A stretch of DNA of 64,000 bases, from assembly GCF_000974485.1 (NCBI RefSeq), contig NZ_BBOM01000007.1, forward strand, positions 372,001 to 436,000. The letters run 5' to 3'. Each line of letters starts with the position of its first letter. Within the stretch, counting starts at the first letter, position 1. The notes under the pieces are model-generated. The model made no database searches. It was given only the letters and a program-made list of their open reading frames with translations, and had not been told where the DNA came from. This document shows positions 16,325 through 24,605 of this stretch, piece by piece. The DNA comes from Streptomyces sp. NBRC 109706. Its GTDB lineage: Bacteria > Actinomycetota > Actinomycetes > Streptomycetales > Streptomycetaceae. Position numbers and translations under genes: made by a program.

Positions 16325-17038
16325 ATGGCGCGGAAGGAAAAGGAACAGGATTCCGAGAACCCAGGGCGATTGAAGCAGATCGGCCTGACCTACAAGATGG
16401 CCAAGCGGGTCGATCGATGGATCGGTCTATGGCTGATTCTGGTCTTCCTGGTCACGTTCGGGATCATTCTGGGCATTGGCATTCTCTGGGGGCACCCGGT
16501 CTATCTGGGCATCCTCGGCTTCCTGGTCGCGCTGCTGACCACGGCGATCGTTTTCGGCCGCCGAGCCGAGCGGGCGGCGTTCAGCCAGATGGAGGGGCAG
16601 CCGGGCGCGGCGGCCGCCGTCCTGGAGAACATGAAGCGGGGCGTCGTCTTCACCCCGGCCGTCGCGGTCAACCGTCAGCAGGACGTGGTGCACCGGGCGG
16701 TCAGCAGGCGCGGCGTCGTGCTGGTCGCCGAGGGCAACCCCAACCGGGTCAAGGGCCTGATCGCGGCCGAGAAGCGCCGGATGAACCGCGTGATCTCGGA
16801 CGTTCCGGTGCACGATCTGGTGGTGGGCACCGGCGAGGGCCAGGTGGAGCTGAAGCATCTGCGCAAGCGGGTCATCAAGTACCCGAAGGTGCTGGCCGGC
16901 CCCCGGGTCACCGAGATCAACGACCGCCTGCGCGCCATGGGCGATCTGATGAACAACATGCCGATCCCCAAAGGCCCGTTGCCGAAGGGCGGGATGCGGC
17001 TCAAGGGCAACAACCAGGCTCCCCGCCGAGGCCGCTGA
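16325..17038 (+). CDS. DUF4191 integral membrane protein
   Basis: A 237-residue protein with a basic N-terminus (MARKEKEQDSENPGRLKQI) and two adjacent membrane helices at about residues 36-56 and 59-77. A large cytoplasmic domain follows, with MKRGVVFTPAVAVNRQQDVVHRAVSRRGVVLVAEG and EKRRMNRVISDVPVHDLVVG. These features define DUF4191, widespread in actinobacteria and of unknown role, commonly found next to lipA. The tail IPKGPLPKGGMRLKG is basic. A very long hairpin follows. Confidence 0.85.
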   Translation: MARKEKEQDSENPGRLKQIGLTYKMAKRVDRWIGLWLILVFLVTFGIILGIGILWGHPVYLGILGFLVALLTTAIVFGRRAERAAFSQMEGQPGAAAAVLENMKRGVVFTPAVAVNRQQDVVHRAVSRRGVVLVAEGNPNRVKGLIAAEKRRMNRVISDVPVHDLVVGTGEGQVELKHLRKRVIKYPKVLAGPRVTEINDRLRAMGDLMNNMPIPKGPLPKGGMRLKGNNQAPRRGR

Positions 17039-17084
17039 GCCCCCGCCGGCGAGCACCCGCCGGCACCCGCCGGCTGCCGTCGGC

Positions 17085-17145
17085 AAACGCCCGTTGGCCG
17101 TGGTGCCGGACCCCCGAGGTCCGGTACCACGGCCAACGGCCGTTT
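17085..17145. terminator. Long near-perfect hairpin terminator
   Basis: A 22-bp stem (17091-17112 with 17118-17139, one G-A mismatch) with a five-base loop is extended by five more pairs (17085-17089 with 17141-17145) beyond a C-C mismatch. It ends transcription of the lipA/DUF4191 group. Confidence 0.85.
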
Positions 17146-17226
17146 GCTGCCCGCCGAGGGGGTTACTTCCATCGTTGAATCCGCAACAATCATGGGGTCC
17201 CGTAGATGACTCAGGAGGGAACCCCC

Positions 17227-17565
17227 ATGCCAAGAAGCATCCTGCGCAACACCCTGGGCCTCGCCGCGGCGGCCGCGGCGCTGTGTTTCGCCGCCTCCCC
17301 CGCCGTGGCCTCTCCCGCCTCGACGTCCGCGCCCGGCACCGGTCTTGTCTTCTACGCCGCCGACTACAGCACGCCGGTCGCGCACTTCCCCAACCCTTCG
17401 GGCGAGTGCACCGCGTTCCCGGCCACCGCCGCGCTGCTGGTCGGCTACAGCAACGTCAGCGATGTGACCGCCTACCGCACCGCCGACTGCTCGGGCCAGG
17501 CCACCGCGCTCGGCACGCTGCGCAGCTTCGAGGCGGGCACCTTTGTGAGCTTCCGCGCCTCCTGA
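17227..17565 (+). CDS. Small secreted protein, two-cysteine, crystallin-like pattern
   Basis: A 112-residue exported protein. The signal peptide is clear: MPRSILRNTLGLAAAAAAL followed by a hydrophobic core and cleavage near AVA-SP. The mature part of about 80 residues has GLVFYAADYSTPV, CTAFPATAALLVGYSNVSDVTAY and CSGQATALG, with two cysteines about 31 residues apart that probably pair. The pattern recalls beta/gamma-crystallin-like or peptidase-inhibitor I36-like secreted proteins, but this is weak. AGGAGG at 17213-17218 gives ATG 17227. Confidence 0.75.
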   Translation: MPRSILRNTLGLAAAAAALCFAASPAVASPASTSAPGTGLVFYAADYSTPVAHFPNPSGECTAFPATAALLVGYSNVSDVTAYRTADCSGQATALGTLRSFEAGTFVSFRAS

Positions 17566-17641
17566 GACAGAACCGGTCCGTCCCGCCCGAACCGGATCGG
17601 GACGGACCGGGTGTGATCGAAAACGCGACCGGATGAGACCG

Positions 17642-18148
17642 TCAGTCGGTGGTTTCCGACGGCGGTGCCGTGACGGCCCCACCGAGCCGCACCTGGACGG
17701 AGCCCACCGCGCGGTCGTGGAGGCCACGCCCCTCGCGGTCCCAGATCAGGGCGGGAATGGCGAGTGCCAACAGAGCGGTGCGGAGCAGGGCGCGGGGGAA
17801 CGTCAACCGCTGGCCGCTGAGGTGCACCACCCGGATCCCCAACAGGCGTTTGCCCGGCGTCATCCCCAGCGTGCCCACCGTCGACATGGCCATCACGGTG
17901 AAGACCAGCAGCGTCCAGTTGTTAGTGGCGGCGATATCGCCGTCGGCGATAAGACCGTATGCGATCAGCGCGCTGAGCCCCCAGTCCACGCAGAGGGCGG
18001 CGAGGCGCCGGCCGAGCGTGGCCAGGGAGCCGGGCCCCTCCCGGGGCAGCCCCAGCCGCTCACCCCGATAGCCGAGGTCGATTCCCACTCCTTCGGCCGC
18101 CACGCGGGGGCCGGAGGGCCGCGCTCCCATTGCCTGCCCGTTGTCCAC
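17642..18148 (-). CDS. RDD family membrane protein
   Basis: A 168-residue membrane protein of the RDD family. RRLAALCVDWGLSALIAYGLI is the first helix with its conserved Arg/Asp, followed by LLVFTVMAMSTVGTLG, TPGKRLLGIRVV and RALLRTALLALAIPAL, with LHDRAVGSVQV at the end. The role is unknown; some RDD proteins transport ions or small solutes. GTG 18148 is likely; ATG 18130 is possible. It is divergent from glnA across about 200 bp. Confidence 0.87.
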   Translation of the reverse strand: MDNGQAMGARPSGPRVAAEGVGIDLGYRGERLGLPREGPGSLATLGRRLAALCVDWGLSALIAYGLIADGDIAATNNWTLLVFTVMAMSTVGTLGMTPGKRLLGIRVVHLSGQRLTFPRALLRTALLALAIPALIWDREGRGLHDRAVGSVQVRLGGAVTAPPSETTD

Positions 18149-18208
18149 ACCCCCACCGTAGCGCGCGCCACCTCCCGGCGTGCCGCCGGTATCCGGCGAG
18201 AAGTCCGG

Positions 18209-18262
18209 TTAACACTGGGGAAACAAGTGGGTCATGCCCGAGAAATGGCCTGTCCTTAGGGT
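18209..18262 (+). promoter_or_regulatory. GlnR-like box and -10 of glnA
   Basis: Four half-sites with exact six-base gaps: TTAAC (18209-18213), GAAAC (18220-18224), GTCAT (18231-18235), GAAAT (18242-18246). This matches the published gTnAc-n6-GaAAc repeat of Streptomyces GlnR sites. A -10-like TAGGGT lies at 18257-18262 with no good -35, as expected for an activated promoter. Confidence 0.75.
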
Positions 18263-18345
18263 CGGCCCCGGCAGGCCCGCGCGACGGGCCATTCCCGAGC
18301 TGCACATCCCCCGCCTTCCCGGGTCGGGGCTAGGAGGACATTCGG

Positions 18346-19761
18346 ATGTTCCGAAACGCCGACGAGATCAAGAAGTACATCGCGGACAACGACGTCAAGT
18401 TCATCGACGTTCGCTTCTGCGACCTGCCGGGCATCATGCAGCATGTGACCGTCCCGGCCGAGGCTTTCGACCCGACGGCCAGCCTGATGTTCGACGGGTC
18501 GTCGATCCGCGGCTTCCAGGCCATCCACGAGTCCGACATGGCGCTCGTTCCCGATCTTTCGACGTCGCGGGTTGATCCTTTCCGCAAGGACAAGACGATC
18601 AACATCAACTTCTTTATCCACGACCCGATCACGGGCGAGGCGTACAGCCGTGACCCGCGGAACGTGGCGAAGAAGGCCGAGGCCTACCTGGCCTCCTCCG
18701 GTATCGCCGACACCGCCTACTTCGGTCCCGAGGCGGAGTTCTACGTCTTCGACGACGTGCGCTTCGAGACCAAGTCGAACGCCGGCTACTACTACATCGA
18801 CTCCGAGGCCGGCGCCTGGAACACCGGTGCCATCGAGGAGGGCGGCAACCGGGGTTACAAGGTCCGTTACAAGGGCGGTTACTTCCCGGCCCCGCCGGTC
18901 GACCACTTCGCCGACCTGCGGGCCGAGATCTCCCTCGAACTGACCGCCGCCGGCCTTGAGGTCGAGCGCCAGCACCACGAGGTGGGCACCGCGGGCCAGG
19001 CGGAGATCAACTACAAGTTCAACACCCTGCTGGCCGCCGCCGACGATCTGATGCTCTTCAAGTACATCGTGAAGAACGTCGCCTGGCGCAACGGGAAGAC
19101 CGCCACCTTCATGCCGAAGCCGATCTTCGGCGACAACGGCTCCGGGATGCACGTCCACCAGTCGCTCTGGCAGGGCGAGACCCCGCTCTTCTACGACGAG
19201 CAGGGCTACGCCGGTCTTTCGGACACCGCGCGCTTCTACATCGGCGGCGTCCTCAAGCACGCGCCCTCGCTGCTGGCGTTCACCAACCCGACGGTCAACT
19301 CGTACCACCGGCTGGTCCCCGGCTTCGAGGCGCCGGTCAACCTGGTCTACTCGCAGCGCAACCGCTCCGCGGCGATGCGGATCCCGATCACCGGCTCCAA
19401 CCCGAAGGCCAAGCGCGTCGAGTTCCGCGCGCCCGACCCGTCCTCCAACCCGTATCTCGCGTTCTCCGCGCTGATGCTGGCGGGCCTGGACGGCATCAAG
19501 AACAAGATCGAGCCGGCCGAGCCGATCGACAAGGACCTCTACGAGCTGGCCCCCGAGGAGCACGCGGGTGTCCCCCAGGTGCCGACCTCGCTGCCGGCCG
19601 TCCTTGAGGCCCTGGAGCAGGACAACGAGTATCTGCAGGCCGGCGGGGTCTTCACATCCGACCTGATCGAGACCTGGATCGACTTCAAGCGCGAGAAGGA
19701 AATCGCGCCGATGCAGCTGCGCCCGCACCCGCACGAGTTCGAGCTGTACTTCGACGTGTAG
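18346..19761 (+). CDS. glnA: Glutamine synthetase type I (GlnA)
   Basis: ATP-dependent synthesis of glutamine from glutamate and ammonium; cytoplasmic dodecamer. Present are the beta-grasp DGSSIRGF, the metal-binding EAEFYVFD, NGKTATFMPKPIFGDNGSGMHVHQS, and the NRSAAMRIPI active-site segment. Tyr399 in DKDLYELAPEE is the adenylylation site used by GlnE, encoded in this window at 49.3-52.4 kb. Its 471 residues are normal for GSI-beta. AGGAGG precedes ATG 18346. Regulation is probably dual: GlnR at the promoter and adenylylation of the enzyme. Confidence 0.98.
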   Translation: MFRNADEIKKYIADNDVKFIDVRFCDLPGIMQHVTVPAEAFDPTASLMFDGSSIRGFQAIHESDMALVPDLSTSRVDPFRKDKTININFFIHDPITGEAYSRDPRNVAKKAEAYLASSGIADTAYFGPEAEFYVFDDVRFETKSNAGYYYIDSEAGAWNTGAIEEGGNRGYKVRYKGGYFPAPPVDHFADLRAEISLELTAAGLEVERQHHEVGTAGQAEINYKFNTLLAAADDLMLFKYIVKNVAWRNGKTATFMPKPIFGDNGSGMHVHQSLWQGETPLFYDEQGYAGLSDTARFYIGGVLKHAPSLLAFTNPTVNSYHRLVPGFEAPVNLVYSQRNRSAAMRIPITGSNPKAKRVEFRAPDPSSNPYLAFSALMLAGLDGIKNKIEPAEPIDKDLYELAPEEHAGVPQVPTSLPAVLEALEQDNEYLQAGGVFTSDLIETWIDFKREKEIAPMQLRPHPHEFELYFDV

Positions 19762-19797
19762 GCCGGTGGGCCGGTAGGCGGTCCACGGCACCGCGCG

Positions 19798-19838
19798 ACG
19801 AGGGTCGCCGCCCCACGGCTGGGGGTGGCGGCCCTCGT
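19798..19838. terminator. Bidirectional terminator between glnA and the transglutaminase gene
   Basis: A 15-bp stem (19798-19812 with 19824-19838), one G-U pair and one A-C mismatch, located between convergent stops. Confidence 0.75.
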
Positions 19839-19842
19839 GGTG

Positions 19843-20748
19843 TCAGCGGAGGGTGACCTGGGAGGGGCCGTTGAAGGTGGCGATGGAGAGGACGGTCTTC
19901 GGGGTGCGGAGCCCTTCGTGGCTGGTGTACAGCTCCCGGGCGGCGGCGAACGGGACGTCGTCGTGGGTGAGTTGGGCGACGCGGTCGTAGAGGGCGCGGA
20001 TCTCGTCCGTCATCGAGGCGTCGTCGTCGGCGCCGGCGCCCCAGACGTCCCAGAGCAGGGTCTCGGAGCGGTTGAGCGCCGCGAGGTCGAGGCGGACGTT
20101 GCCGCAGACGAACCACTCGCCGGTGAGGTCGAGTTCGGGGGTGCGCAGGCCGAAGGTGGCCGGATCGGCCCGGCCCTCCCGGATCGCGCGCCAGGCCGTG
20201 CCGGCGACCAGGAAGCGGTCGCGGTCCACGTCCAGCGGGTCGATGCCGTCCGGCGGGGTGGTCGCGACATTCGGGTCGGCCAGCAGCCAGCCCCTGGTCT
20301 CGTCCCAGTACTCCGTGACCACATGGTCGGCGTGGAAGCCGTCGTCGGCGAAGTAGTCGGCGAATCCGGAGCGCAGCCGGGCCGGGATGCCGACATGGCG
20401 CAGGAACGAACAGAACAGCAGCGCGAAGTCGCGGCAGATGCCGACGAAACGGTCGGAGTACGGGCGCTCCCGATCCAGTGGCGCGTCGTCTCGTTCAACG
20501 ATGATCCGGAGGATGTCGTCGACGTACCGCGTCTCGGCGTCGTCGTGCAGCCGGTCGGTCGGTATCGCGTAGTCGAGGTGTTCCCCCTCCAACCGGTGGA
20601 TCACCAACCCCCGGGCGATATGGGCGAGTCGGGTCGGATCGGGCGGCAGTTCGGCATAGAGCCCGACCAGCGCGCCCGGGTCGGAGAAGGTGCTCTGGGT
20701 GGTGTAGAAGGCGGCGGCCTCGGGGTCGAGGTGAACGGCTGACGGCAT
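19843..20748 (-). CDS. Transglutaminase-like (papain-fold) protein
   Basis: A 301-residue cytoplasmic protein with a transglutaminase core: the catalytic Cys in GICRDFALLFCSFLRHVGIPAR, the His in HADHVVTEYW and the Asp in LLADPN. Bacterial members are mostly peptidases or amide hydrolases rather than cross-linkers. ATG 20748 is selected because the family N-terminus starts there; the reading frame is open further upstream but overlaps the divergent promoter region of the hydrolase gene. No partner gene indicates its substrate. Confidence 0.85.
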   Translation of the reverse strand: MPSAVHLDPEAAAFYTTQSTFSDPGALVGLYAELPPDPTRLAHIARGLVIHRLEGEHLDYAIPTDRLHDDAETRYVDDILRIIVERDDAPLDRERPYSDRFVGICRDFALLFCSFLRHVGIPARLRSGFADYFADDGFHADHVVTEYWDETRGWLLADPNVATTPPDGIDPLDVDRDRFLVAGTAWRAIREGRADPATFGLRTPELDLTGEWFVCGNVRLDLAALNRSETLLWDVWGAGADDDASMTDEIRALYDRVAQLTHDDVPFAAARELYTSHEGLRTPKTVLSIATFNGPSQVTLR

Positions 20749-21016
20749 GACGGACGGACCCCCCAGGGTCGAAGCGGTGCGGGAAACCAGAAAATCGTCC
20801 ACGCGTTCGATAATGGGCGATGCCCTCACGTTGCCAACATTTCCGGGGTTCTGTCCAGTGCCGCCGGCGACCGAGCCTGTCCGCTACCGACCGGTAGCAC
20901 CGCTTTTGCGCCGAATGGCGGATGCTCCTACGTTCGAAGGAGCGGGCCTCGCGCGCAGCTGGGCGCCCGGCCCGCCGGACTGTACGGCTGCCCGAAGGAC
21001 ATTCGAGGAGGCACCG

Positions 21017-21844
21017 ATGAGCTTTGTGAAGACCCGTGACGGGGCGCACATCTACTACAAGGACTGGGGCATCGGCACACCCGTGGTCTTCTCCCACGGC
21101 TGGCCGCTCCAGGCCGACATATGGGACGACCAGCTCAACCTGGTCGCCGAGAACGGCTACCGCGCCATCGCCCACGACCGACGCGGACACGGCCGTTCCA
21201 CCCAGACCTGGCACGGCAACAACATGGACACCTTCGCCGACGATCTGGCCGAGGTGATCGAACAGCTCGACCTGCGGGACGTCACGCTGGTGGGCCACTC
21301 CACCGGCGGCGGCGAGGTGACCCGTTACATCGGCCGGCACGGGACCGACCGGGTCAGCCGGGTCCTGCTGCTGAGCGCGGTGCCGCCGCTGATGCTCAAG
21401 ACCCCGCAGAACCCGGAGGGCACGCCGATCGGCGTGTTCGACGACATCAGGGACGGCATCCGCAAGGAGCGGTCGCAGTTCTACATCGATCTCACCGAGA
21501 TGTTCTTCGGCGCCAACCGGCCGGACAACAACGTCACCCAGGGCAACAAGGAGGCGTTCTGGCTGATGGCGATGCAGCTGGGCATCCGGGGCGCGCTGGA
21601 CTGTGTGGCGGCCTTCTCGGAGACCGACTTCACCGAGGACCTGCGCCGGATCGACGTCCCCACGCTGGTGATCCACGGCGACGACGACCAGATCGTGCCG
21701 ATCGACGCGGCGGCCCGCAAGTCGGTGGAGATCATCCCGGACGCGACCCTCAAGGTCTACCCGGGCGCACCGCACGGACTGGCCAACGTGCCCGGCTTCA
21801 AGGAGCAGTTCAACGAGGACCTGTTGACCTTCCTCAAGCACTGA
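21017..21844 (+). CDS. Alpha/beta hydrolase, non-heme chloroperoxidase/esterase type
   Basis: A 275-residue enzyme with the complete triad: Ser in VGHSTGGGE, Asp in HGDDDQIVPID, His in GAPHGLAN. The HGWPLQADIWDDQ and HDRRGHGRS segments are typical of cofactor-free haloperoxidase-like esterases. Halogenation in such enzymes is a side activity via peracids, so esterase or perhydrolase is the safer description. GAGGAG precedes ATG 21017. A perfect GCTACC/GGTAGC inverted repeat at 20883-20898 lies upstream near a -10-like TACGTT (20939-20944) and could be an operator. Confidence 0.9.
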   Translation: MSFVKTRDGAHIYYKDWGIGTPVVFSHGWPLQADIWDDQLNLVAENGYRAIAHDRRGHGRSTQTWHGNNMDTFADDLAEVIEQLDLRDVTLVGHSTGGGEVTRYIGRHGTDRVSRVLLLSAVPPLMLKTPQNPEGTPIGVFDDIRDGIRKERSQFYIDLTEMFFGANRPDNNVTQGNKEAFWLMAMQLGIRGALDCVAAFSETDFTEDLRRIDVPTLVIHGDDDQIVPIDAAARKSVEIIPDATLKVYPGAPHGLANVPGFKEQFNEDLLTFLKH

Positions 21845-21978
21845 GGCGGCCCCCGGACCACCGGACCCCGTGCCCCGCACGCCCTGTCCCATGGGCGGCG
21901 GGGCGCAACGGTGGTACGGTGACCGGCGTCGACGGCGGTGGCCCGCACGAGGGGCCCTGAGGACGGGAGGTGAGGACG

Positions 21979-22047
21979 ATGGCTGTGCTGATGACGGCTG
22001 CGCTGCGCAGCACCCGGAACGTCCTTGTCTCCCGGGTCCCGGCCTGA
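21979..22047 (+). CDS. Putative 22-residue leader peptide upstream of rsgA
   Basis: Short frame with the strong ribosome-binding site GGGAGG (21965-21970) eight bases before ATG 21979. It encodes a basic, hydrophobic 22-residue peptide (MAVLMTAALRSTRN start) and stops 46 bp before rsgA. A -10-like TACGGT occurs about 60 bp upstream. rsgA itself has a poor ribosome-binding site, so the peptide may couple or attenuate its expression. No run of one regulatory amino acid is present. Too short for family recognition. Confidence 0.5.
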   Translation: MAVLMTAALRSTRNVLVSRVPA

Positions 22048-22093
22048 CGCACTTCACCGCGCGCGGGACCCCTTTCCCAAGGGTCTCTCCTCC

Positions 22094-23215
22094 ATGAGTT
22101 CCGAAGTACGACATGAAGTACAGCCTGACGAACGACGTAACGAACACCCCGACAAACAACGCGACGAAAGTTCCCCTGATTTCGGGCTTTCCGCCTACGG
22201 TTGGGACGCGTCGCTGAACGACGCGTTCGCCGCGCACCGGCGGGACGGGCTGGTGCCGGTCCGGGTGGTGCGGGTCGATCGTGGCCGGTGCGAGGTGCTG
22301 ACCGCGGAGGGCGCGACACGCGCCGACAGCGGGGCCGTGCCCGGCGCCTGCACCGGCGACTGGGCGGCGTTGCGTCCCGGTGCCGAACCCCGGCTGGTCG
22401 CGCTGCTGCCGCGCCGGACGGCGATCGTGCGGGCGTCGGCCGCCCGCGACTCCAGGGGCCAGGTGTTGGCCGCCAATGTGGACACGGTGGTGCTGGCGGT
22501 CTCCGCCGCGCAGGGTCTTGACGCCGGCCGGCTCGAACGGCTGCTGGCCCTGGCCTGGGAGAGCGGCGCCCGCCCCGTGGTGGCGCTCACCAAGATGGAT
22601 CAGGCCGATGCCGGCGCCGAGTTGGTCGCCGAGGCGGGCGCGGTGGCGCCGGGCGCCGATGTGGTGGCCACCAGCGCCGTCAGCGGCGAGGGGATCGACG
22701 TCCTGACGGCGCTGCTGTCCGGGACGGTGGTCCTGCTCGGGTCCTCGGGCGCCGGCAAGTCGACGCTGGGGAACGCCCTGCTCGGCGAGGAGTTGCTCGC
22801 CACCGGCGCGGTGCGTCACCAGGACGGCAAGGGTCGACACACCACGGTGCGCCGGGAGTTGGTGCCGCTGCCGGACGGTGGCGTGCTGATCGACACGCCA
22901 GGGCTGCGGAGCGTCGGGCTCTTCGACGCGGCCGAGGGCCTGGAGCAGGTCTTCGCCGATATCGAGGAGTTGGCGGCCGACTGTCGGTTCGCCGACTGCG
23001 CGCACCGGTCCGAGCCCGGCTGCGCGGTGCTGGCGGCCATCGAGGCCGGCGAGCTGCCCGAACGGCGGCTGGCCAGCTACCGCAAGCTGCTGCGGGAGAA
23101 CGTCTGGTCGGCTTCCAGGACCGACGCGCGCCTGCGGGCCGAGTTGGCCCAGCACCGGAAGGCCATCGTCCGGCACCAGCGGGCGACCTACCAGTTCCGC
23201 GGCAGACCACGCTAG
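22094..23215 (+). CDS. rsgA: Ribosome small-subunit-dependent GTPase RsgA
   Basis: Circularly permuted GTPase that assists late 30S maturation. An OB-fold domain (about 50-120) precedes the permuted G motifs: ALTKMDQ (G4), then GSSGAGKSTLGNAL (G1), then DTPGLRS (G3). The C-terminal zinc-binding segment is ADCRFADCAHRSEPGC. About 373 residues; the first 30 are acidic and poorly conserved. ATG 22094 is chosen from reading-frame position; the upstream sequence is not purine-rich. Expression may depend on the leader peptide at 21979-22047. Confidence 0.94.
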   Translation: MSSEVRHEVQPDERRNEHPDKQRDESSPDFGLSAYGWDASLNDAFAAHRRDGLVPVRVVRVDRGRCEVLTAEGATRADSGAVPGACTGDWAALRPGAEPRLVALLPRRTAIVRASAARDSRGQVLAANVDTVVLAVSAAQGLDAGRLERLLALAWESGARPVVALTKMDQADAGAELVAEAGAVAPGADVVATSAVSGEGIDVLTALLSGTVVLLGSSGAGKSTLGNALLGEELLATGAVRHQDGKGRHTTVRRELVPLPDGGVLIDTPGLRSVGLFDAAEGLEQVFADIEELAADCRFADCAHRSEPGCAVLAAIEAGELPERRLASYRKLLRENVWSASRTDARLRAELAQHRKAIVRHQRATYQFRGRPR

Positions 23216-23317
23216 AACCTGCCCTGTCCCGTGGGCGCTCGGCCAACTGCCGGGCGTCCACGGGGCGTTGGGATTACCTGTGGCACCCCTGCCCCACCCG
23301 TCGCAGCGACGCTGGCG

Positions 23318-23339
23318 TAATATTGATTACATGATTACA
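23318..23339 (+). promoter_or_regulatory. Leaderless promoter with tandem operator-like repeat
   Basis: TAATAT (23318-23323) lies seven bases before ATG 23331, the geometry of a leaderless gene. TGATTACATGATTACA (23324-23339) is a perfect tandem 8-mer covering the start codon, and GTAAT/ATTAC (23317-23330) is an inverted repeat over the -10. Confidence 0.6.
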
Positions 23340-23900
23340 GACAAGGGGCGGCAGGAGCTGCGTGGTTGGTTCGCCGGGCGGCTGCCGGAGTCCTGGTTCA
23401 CCGAGCTCGTGGAGGTTTCGGCCGACCGCGAGGAGATCACCCTGATCGGCCGGATCCCGGAGCCGCAGCTGCCCCCGGGGGCCTCCACGACCGAGTTCGA
23501 GGCCGCCTGCGAGGGGCGCATCACGGAGTTCCGCGAGCGCACCAGGATGCAGCGCGTCGAGGTGGCGCGGGAGGCGCAACTCCGCTTCCGGCGCCAGCTT
23601 TCGTGGGGGGCGCGCTGCGGGCACAGCCAGGAGATGTTCACCCATATCTCGGCCCCGGTGATGACCCGTCTCAAGCAGCCCGAGCGGCTGGTGCTCGACA
23701 CCCTGATCGCCGGGGGCGTGGCCCGCAGCCGCAGCGACGCGCTGGCCTGGTGCGTGCGCCTGGTGGAGCGGCACACCGACACCTGGCTCGCCGATCTGCG
23801 GGAGTCGCTGCACGGCGTGGAGCAGGTCCGCACGGAGGGTCCGGCGCCGGCCACGCTGGACGGACTGGAGGGGAGCGCACTGGAGAAGCAGGAACGCTAG
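23331..23900 (+). CDS. Ribbon-helix-helix-like protein of unknown function
   Basis: A 189-residue soluble protein. The N-terminal half (LRGWFAGRLPESWFTELVEVSADREEITLIGRIPEP, then RERTRMQRVEVAREAQLRFRRQLSW) has no function known to me. Residues about 118-160 (RLVLDTLIAGGVARSRSDALAWCVRLVERH) resemble a ribbon-helix-helix DNA-binding unit. The repeated TGATTACA sequence overlapping its start could therefore be an autoregulatory operator (inference). The track-independent choice of ATG 23331 rests on the -10 sequence seven bases upstream. Confidence 0.7.
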   Translation: MITDKGRQELRGWFAGRLPESWFTELVEVSADREEITLIGRIPEPQLPPGASTTEFEAACEGRITEFRERTRMQRVEVAREAQLRFRRQLSWGARCGHSQEMFTHISAPVMTRLKQPERLVLDTLIAGGVARSRSDALAWCVRLVERHTDTWLADLRESLHGVEQVRTEGPAPATLDGLEGSALEKQER

Positions 23901-23942
23901 CGGGCGCCCACCGTCTCACCGCATCCGCCGGGGGGCATATGC

Positions 23943-23960
23943 GGGTATATCTCCATACCC
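23943..23960. repeat. Inverted repeat between the RHH-like and TetR genes
   Basis: GGGTAT and ATACCC with a six-base spacer, a perfect 6-bp dyad. It could act as a weak terminator or as an operator for the following TetR gene. Confidence 0.4.
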
Positions 23961-23996
23961 TGCCGCATGGTTTTAACTTTACGTTACCTTTCTCCC

Positions 23997-24605
23997 ATGT
24001 CACAACGACGGGGGGCCCGACGCCGTTTGACGGCTGCGGACTGGGCCGACGCCGCGCTCGACGCGCTGCGGGACGAGGGAAGTCTCAACGCCATCGCCAT
24101 CGAGCCACTGGCTGCGCGCCTCGGCGCGACCAAGGGCAGTTTCTACTGGCACTTCGCCAGCCGGGACGCGCTGATCGACGCCGCGCTCGCCGAGTGGGAG
24201 GCCCGCTCGGCTCGCGAGCTGAACCAGACTCTGGACGCCAACGGGATCGAACCAGCCGCGCTGGTAAGGGAGTTGCTGCGTAGCATCGCGGAGCGGGCCA
24301 CCCTGGACCGGTCGGAGGTCGCGCTGCTCGCCGCCGCCGACCAGCCACGGGTGGCCGCCGTTCTGGAGCGGGTGATAGCGCTGCGCCTGGACGCGCTGTC
24401 AGGAGTGCTGCGTTCGGCGCTCAACCTGCCCGAGGAGGACGCCAGGCTGCGCGCCGCCCGGGCCTACTGCGGCCAGTTGGGCCGGGCCCAGCTGGCCCGG
24501 GCCATACCGAGGGTCCTGCCGGACCCGGTGCTGGACGAGGACCGTTGCCTGGACTCGGAGTTGGCGTCCCTGCTCGGCGCCCACGCCGGGGGCGGCGAGA
24601 GCTAG
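23997..24605 (+). CDS. TetR-family transcriptional regulator
   Basis: A 202-residue one-component regulator. The helix-turn-helix is WADAALDALRDEGSLNAIAIEPLAARLGATKGSFYWHFASRDALIDAAL, with the GSFYWHF signature. ATG 23997 lies seven bases after a -10-like TACCTT (23985-23990), so the gene may be leaderless; TAAC-n5-GTTA (23974-23986) overlaps this promoter and could be its own operator. An ATG at 23967 would place the promoter inside the gene and is less likely. Target genes unknown. Confidence 0.87.
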   Translation: MSQRRGARRRLTAADWADAALDALRDEGSLNAIAIEPLAARLGATKGSFYWHFASRDALIDAALAEWEARSARELNQTLDANGIEPAALVRELLRSIAERATLDRSEVALLAAADQPRVAAVLERVIALRLDALSGVLRSALNLPEEDARLRAARAYCGQLGRAQLARAIPRVLPDPVLDEDRCLDSELASLLGAHAGGGES

